Below are positions 60,763 through 64,000 of a stretch of 64,000 nt of DNA, in pieces; position 1 is the first letter of the stretch; every line of letters starts with the position of its first letter. Both the position numbers and the translations under genes were made by a program. Under the pieces are notes generated by a model. The model was not told where the DNA came from. It saw only the letters and a program-made list of their open reading frames with translations, and searched no databases. Origin of the DNA: AP-15 sp963775875 (GTDB lineage Bacteria > Pseudomonadota > Alphaproteobacteria > ATCC43930 > CGMCC-115725); contig CAVZKP010000014.1 of the NCBI GenBank assembly GCA_963775875.1, positions 372,001 to 436,000 of the forward strand. The letters are read 5' to 3'.

Positions 60763-62182
60763 CACGTCCGTCAAGGTGGTGGAAATCGGGGTGGAGTTTG
60801 AGGTGGCCATTGGTCAGGCGGCCAGGGGTGGAAGTTTAGCCGGATCGGCGTCGATCGGCGGGGGTGTAAGTTCGGCCATCCCCTCGATCTGCATGTAGCG
60901 GCACTGGAGCAGCCATTCGTCGTTCTGCTCGAGCAGCACGGCGCCGATCAGCCGGGTGATGCTGGCCTCGTTGGGAAAGATGCCGACGACGTCCGCCCGC
61001 CGTTTGACTTCTTTGTTCAGGCGTTCCAACGGATTGGTTGAGTGCAATTTGGTGCGGTGCTGGGCCGGGAAGGCGAGGTAGGCGAGCACGTCGTGCTCGC
61101 TGTCGTCCATCAGCGCGGCCAGCTGGGCCAGCGCGCCGCGCAGTTGGTCGGCGACGTGCCGCCAGGTCTGGTGCGCAGCTTCCTCATTGGCTTGCAGGAA
61201 GGCCTGGCGGATCGCGGCGGCGACCATGGTGTGCTGGCCCTTGGGCACGTGCGCCAGGGCGTTGCGCATCCAGTGCACGCGGCACCGTTGCCAGGTCGCG
61301 CCGAGCACGCGGGTGATCGCGTGGCGCAAGCCGTCGTGGGCGTCGGAGATCACCAGCTTGACGCCCTTGAGGCCGCGCTTGACCAGGCCCTTGAGGAAAG
61401 CCGACCAGAACGGTTCGGCTTCGGACGGGCCGAGACCCAGGCCGACGATCTCGCGCCGGCCTTCGGTCGTGACCGCCACGGCGATTATCGCAGCGACCGA
61501 GACGATGCGACCGCCATCGCGGACCTTGAGGTAGGTGGCGTCGAGCCAGAGATATGGCCATTCGCCGTCGATCGGCCGGTCGAGGAAAGCATTGACCCGC
61601 TCGTCGATGTCCTTGCAGAGCTTTGAGACTTGGCTTTTCGAGATGCCGGACAGGCCCATCGCCTGCACCAGCTCGTCGACCCGCCGGGTCGAGACGCCGC
61701 CGATCCAGGCCTCCTGGATGACCGTGACCAGCGCCTTCTCGGCGGTCTTGCGCGGCTCCAGGAAGGGCGGGAAGTAGGAGCCCTGGCGCAGCTTGGGGAT
61801 GCGCAAGCTCAGCGGACCGAGCCGGGTATCAAGGCTGCGGTCGCGGTAACCGTTGCGGTAATTGAGGCGTTCGGCCGAGCGTTCGTGCCGGCCGGCGCCG
61901 ATCAGGCCTTCGACATCGGCTTCCATCAGGATTTGCAGCACCGCCTCCGCAACGGCTCGCAGGAAATCGCCGTCGCCGCTCTTCTGCGGCAGTTCGACCA
62001 GCGCCATTCTCTCATCGGTCATCGGGCCCTCGGTCAGCTTGGGGTGAAGTCTCGCAACTCCACCTTAGCCGGCCTTCCCGATGACCACCCGTCGCTCACG
62101 CGCGCGCCGAGCTCCATGTTATGGGGCATTGCGCCCGGCGCGCGCTCACCACCGAATTTCCACCACCACCGCGGACGCTAAC
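60760..62182 (-). mobile_element. IS256-family insertion sequence, apparently intact
   Basis: Boundaries are approximate. The ends carry inverted text CACGTCCGTC-AAGGTGGTGGAAATC (left) and, reversed, GCGTCCGCGGTGGTGGTGGAAATT (right). Between them is one full-length transposase gene read leftward. It has split older sequence: istA on its left and the tail of a UvrD-like helicase on its right. It is the only uninterrupted IS in the window and is probably the most recent arrival. Confidence 0.8.
60814..62022 (-). CDS. IS256-family transposase
   Basis: 402 residues, full length for IS256. MTDERMALVELPQKSGDGDF leads, then the N-terminal zinc/HTH region (LNYRNGYRDRSLDTRLGPL). The DDE core follows: YLWLDATYLKVR (first Asp), VKLVISDAHDGLRHAI (second Asp), the family marker CRVHWMRN, and TNPLERLNKEVKRRADVVGI (Glu). 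Nothing is broken, unlike the other transposases nearby. Start ATG at 62022; upstream lies the IS256 end. Confidence 0.95.
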   Translation of the reverse strand: MTDERMALVELPQKSGDGDFLRAVAEAVLQILMEADVEGLIGAGRHERSAERLNYRNGYRDRSLDTRLGPLSLRIPKLRQGSYFPPFLEPRKTAEKALVTVIQEAWIGGVSTRRVDELVQAMGLSGISKSQVSKLCKDIDERVNAFLDRPIDGEWPYLWLDATYLKVRDGGRIVSVAAIIAVAVTTEGRREIVGLGLGPSEAEPFWSAFLKGLVKRGLKGVKLVISDAHDGLRHAITRVLGATWQRCRVHWMRNALAHVPKGQHTMVAAAIRQAFLQANEEAAHQTWRHVADQLRGALAQLAALMDDSEHDVLAYLAFPAQHRTKLHSTNPLERLNKEVKRRADVVGIFPNEASITRLIGAVLLEQNDEWLLQCRYMQIEGMAELTPPPIDADPAKLPPLAA

Positions 62183-62183
62183 G

Positions 62184-62514
62184 GCCTCAGCTCGCCCGTG
62201 GTCGTAATTGCGGGGTGCATTGAAAGGCTGCTGCCAGCAGCGCCAGACCGCGCGATAAGTCTCCGCAGGAGCAACAGGCCGACCTTGAAGAGCAGCGCCG
62301 ACTTTTATATGTTGGCCTTACTCGGGTGAAGGCAGCGCCAAAGTCAAACCAACCCGGCGTCCTGCTTCTGACTTACAGCCGCGCCATGACACTCGCCGAC
62401 GCGATGCAATCCGGTATTACCCCGGCTCGGGTCAGCTACGGCGACGCGTTTGTCAACGCCAGCCGTTTCATTCGCGAACTCGGCCCTAGCGCGCCGCGAC
62501 CCCAAGCCGGGTGA
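62184..62514 (+). pseudogene. C-terminal remnant of a UvrD/Rep-like helicase
   Basis: After the IS256 end the plus strand reads SSPVVVIAGCIERLLPAA, then needs one frame change near 62262 to give QQADLEEQRRLLYVGLTRVK and PGVLLLTYSRAMTLADAMQS, ending RFIRELGPSAPRPQAG at TGA 62512-62514. EEQRRLLYVGLTR is helicase motif VI of the UvrD/Rep family. The N-terminal part and all ATP-binding motifs are absent. The gene has been cut by the IS256 and by further loss. Confidence 0.78.
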
Positions 62515-62670
62515 CGGAATATAACGTGGTCATTTTGCTAGGCTTCATGCGGTCGGCGCAGCTCGGAGCAGCTCACATAAGATCCGATCGAGCGCGTACA
62601 GCTTTAGCGCAACCTAACGTCCTTTCCTCAGATCGGGGGCGGCGATCTACCAAACTGGTTGTCCGGTCCC

Positions 62671-62943
62671 TCACTCCGAGCGCCGCCGCAACCGGACTCC
62701 TCTGCCGCCCCCCGAACTGACCGCCCCCTCGTTGATGAACTCGACGCCGGCCGCTTCCAGCGCGGCCATGACCCTCGTCAGGCTCTCGATCACCCCGCGG
62801 ACGGTGCCGTTGCTCGCTTCCATCCGCTGAATCGTCGGCAGAGATACCCCCGATGCCTCGGCCAAGGCTTTTTGCTCCATGCCCACAAGCGCCCGGGCCG
62901 CCTTCATTTGGGCTGCAGTGAGCAATGCCCCTCTCCAACACAA
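62671..62943 (-). CDS. Helix-turn-helix (XRE-type) DNA-binding protein
   Basis: 90 residues. An HTH motif is visible: LTAAQMKAARALVGMEQKAL, AEASGVSLPTIQRMEASNG (recognition helix SLPTIQRME), then ESLTRVMAALEAAGVEFINE, the common small-regulator ending. Length fits an antitoxin or orphan XRE regulator. The ATG at 62943 is used; a TTG at 62925 after AGAGGGG and ATG MKAARAL are alternatives. No toxin partner gene is seen on either side. Confidence 0.85.
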   Translation of the reverse strand: MCWRGALLTAAQMKAARALVGMEQKALAEASGVSLPTIQRMEASNGTVRGVIESLTRVMAALEAAGVEFINEGAVSSGGGRGVRLRRRSE

Positions 62944-63078
62944 GTTGATGGCACGTCAGGGAGGCGGTGCGATCCTCCTGATGGCTCACACATCATGCCT
63001 GATTTGCTGATCATGTCTCAAGCATCACGATCCCGATCTTCTCCCGTTCGATGTCGTCAAGCCCGATGCCGATTCGCT

Positions 63079-63834
63079 TTAGCATCTGCCGAGCAATCGC
63101 AGCAGCCCATCGAGTATCGTATAAGGATGCGGCGGGCACCCCGGGACGTACAGATCGACCGAGAGTAGATCCTCGGTCCCGTTGCATGTCTCCGCGTGGC
63201 CTTTGAATATACCCCCGGAAATTGCGCAGGCGCCGCTGGCAATGACAATCTTGGGCTCGGCAACTGCTTCATAGGTTTTGAGTAGTGCCTCCCGCATATT
63301 TAGTGTCACCGGGCCGGTGATCAGAATACCGTCGGCATGACGTGGCGAGGCTACGAATTCGATGCCAAATCGACCGGAATCGAAAACAACATTGCCGAGC
63401 GCATTGGCTTCGACCTCGCAGCCATTGCAGCCTCCGGCACTGACCTGGCGAAGCCGCAATGATCGCCCGAGCAGCTGTTGCAGGCGGCGCCCGAGCGGGT
63501 TGATCGGCAACGGATGATCGTTGGTTAGGACAAGACCCTCACGTGTCGAAGCGGCAAGCCGCCAGTCCCCACTGAAGACGATGGCTTGGCTCGGGCAAGC
63601 CGCAGCGCATTCCCCACAGAAAATGCACTGCCCGATATCCAGCTGCGGGCCGGATCCGGTAACACACAAGGCGTCGGTCGGACACGCGTCGACGCATTGC
63701 GTGCAGTTGGGAACGCATCGATCAGGGTTGATCACCGGGCGGCCGCGAAACAGCGCCGGCAGATTTGGATCCTGCGCCGGGTAAGGAAACGTGCGGTAAC
63801 CCTGGCGAGCGCGGGCCAATAGCGTCTTAAACAT
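63079..63834 (-). CDS. NADH-quinone oxidoreductase/hydrogenase-4 small-subunit homologue with fused ferredoxin domain (HyfI-like)
   Basis: 251 residues. N-terminal ferredoxin-like part with two clusters: Cys40/44/47/51 and Cys70/73/76/80 (CIFCGECAAACP). Then a NuoB/HycG-like domain whose four cluster ligands are visible: GGCNGCEVEANAL, SGACAISGG and GCPPHPYTILDGLL. The fold carries electrons to a quinone or to a hydrogenase active site. The stop at 63079 follows LLGRC; a separate 22-codon frame begins in the overlap (ATGCTAA) and may be a displaced tail. It lies 15 bp downstream of a HyfG-like gene, so both belong to one operon that runs in from the right. Confidence 0.85.
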   Translation of the reverse strand: MFKTLLARARQGYRTFPYPAQDPNLPALFRGRPVINPDRCVPNCTQCVDACPTDALCVTGSGPQLDIGQCIFCGECAAACPSQAIVFSGDWRLAASTREGLVLTNDHPLPINPLGRRLQQLLGRSLRLRQVSAGGCNGCEVEANALGNVVFDSGRFGIEFVASPRHADGILITGPVTLNMREALLKTYEAVAEPKIVIASGACAISGGIFKGHAETCNGTEDLLSVDLYVPGCPPHPYTILDGLLRLLGRC

Positions 63835-63849
63835 CGGGTGCCGGGTTTC

Positions 63850-64000
63850 CTAGAGATCGTGACCACAATAGGAAAGGTTGAAGCTTTTGTTGCACAACGG
63901 AAAATCCATTATTGCTTCACCGCGCATCGCGATCGCCAGCGCGAACCAGTTCCGAAACGAGGGGTCGACGATCTTGTAGTGCAGAAAGCGGCCCGCCCTG
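63850..64000 (-). CDS. HyfG-like large subunit of a group-4 hydrogenase/complex-I-related module (C-terminus only)
   Basis: The last 50 residues read toward TAG at 63850. RFLHYKIVDPSFRNWFALAI and MDFPLCNKSFNLSYCGHDL match the end of HycE/HyfG/NuoD-type proteins (VDPSF.NW..L, DFPL.NKSFNLSY.G.DL). The DPCxxC [NiFe] ligand motif of true hydrogenases is absent from this tail; one Cys sits in PLCNKS and one in SYCGH. It is thus either a complex-I-like or an energy-converting-hydrogenase-related subunit. Most of the gene is beyond the right edge. Confidence 0.75.
   Translation of the reverse strand, partial: RAGRFLHYKIVDPSFRNWFALAIAMRGEAIMDFPLCNKSFNLSYCGHDL

Noticed and set aside
62986..63081. 22-codon frame after the HyfI-like gene, starting in its stop overlap
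   Set aside because: It might be a displaced C-terminal tail or a tiny gene, but the HyfI-like protein already ends at the usual place and the peptide has no known counterpart.

Overview
The window is high-GC DNA with alphaproteobacterial gene content: AddAB rather than RecBCD, a SAM-II riboswitch ahead of an O-succinylhomoserine sulfhydrylase gene, a phasin, DUF2852 and DUF2092 proteins, and the gene order ahcY / PAS histidine kinase / tsaE / amgK / murU / addB / addA / trxA. A Rhodospirillales- or Rhizobiales-like organism fits best. No rRNA or tRNA gene was seen, so the lineage rests on gene content and synteny.

Layout. 1-4104: a small catabolic-looking group (EthD-like tail, ABM monooxygenase, lipoprotein, ThDP enzyme, luciferase-like flavin oxidoreductase, VOC protein). 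4173-4343: an OmpA-domain relic. 4781-10820: a tripartite RND efflux operon (outer-membrane factor, adaptor with one frame break, pump), with an IS630-family element inserted exactly in the pump's stop codon, followed by the degraded 5' end of an MGH1-like glucosidase gene. 12358-18678, minus strand: a phosphatase and membrane-protein pair and an envelope set (glycine-rich, DUF2092, HdeA-like lipoprotein, glycine zipper, large secreted PL26-like protein). 19034-24202: DUF2852, TetR, phosphoesterase, NHL propeller and HupE/UreJ-type genes. 24349-33812: DTW protein, GalU and phosphomannomutase (sugar-nucleotide supply), DacF-type carboxypeptidase, phasin, LpdA, MetZ with its riboswitch, and a CobW GTPase.

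34042-41132 is a complete branched-chain-type ABC transporter (two ATPases, two permeases, binding protein) with an AMP-forming acyl-CoA ligase inside the operon. This suggests uptake of a carboxylic acid coupled to CoA activation. An asparaginase-like gene, a MarR regulator, a small secreted protein, a cation/proton antiporter and a ruined PPK2 gene follow. 46026-59007 is the housekeeping block from ahcY to trxA: SAH recycling, a DivL-like kinase, tRNA threonylcarbamoylation, peptidoglycan sugar recycling (AmgK/MurU), break repair (AddAB) and thioredoxin.

59160-62514 is a mobile-element pile-up: decayed IS481, a two-repeat type I-C-like CRISPR relic, a truncated IS21, an intact IS256 and the tail of a UvrD-like helicase. 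The window ends in an energy-converting-hydrogenase-like module (HyfI-like subunit with fused ferredoxin, and the tail of a HyfG-like subunit), preceded by a small HTH regulator.

An unusual property is the number of single-base frame breaks. Five otherwise full-length genes (adaptor, DacF, LivF, asparaginase, AddB) carry one each, and PPK2 carries several. They lie mostly in G/C or A runs. Sequencing or assembly error and real decay cannot be separated from the sequence alone.
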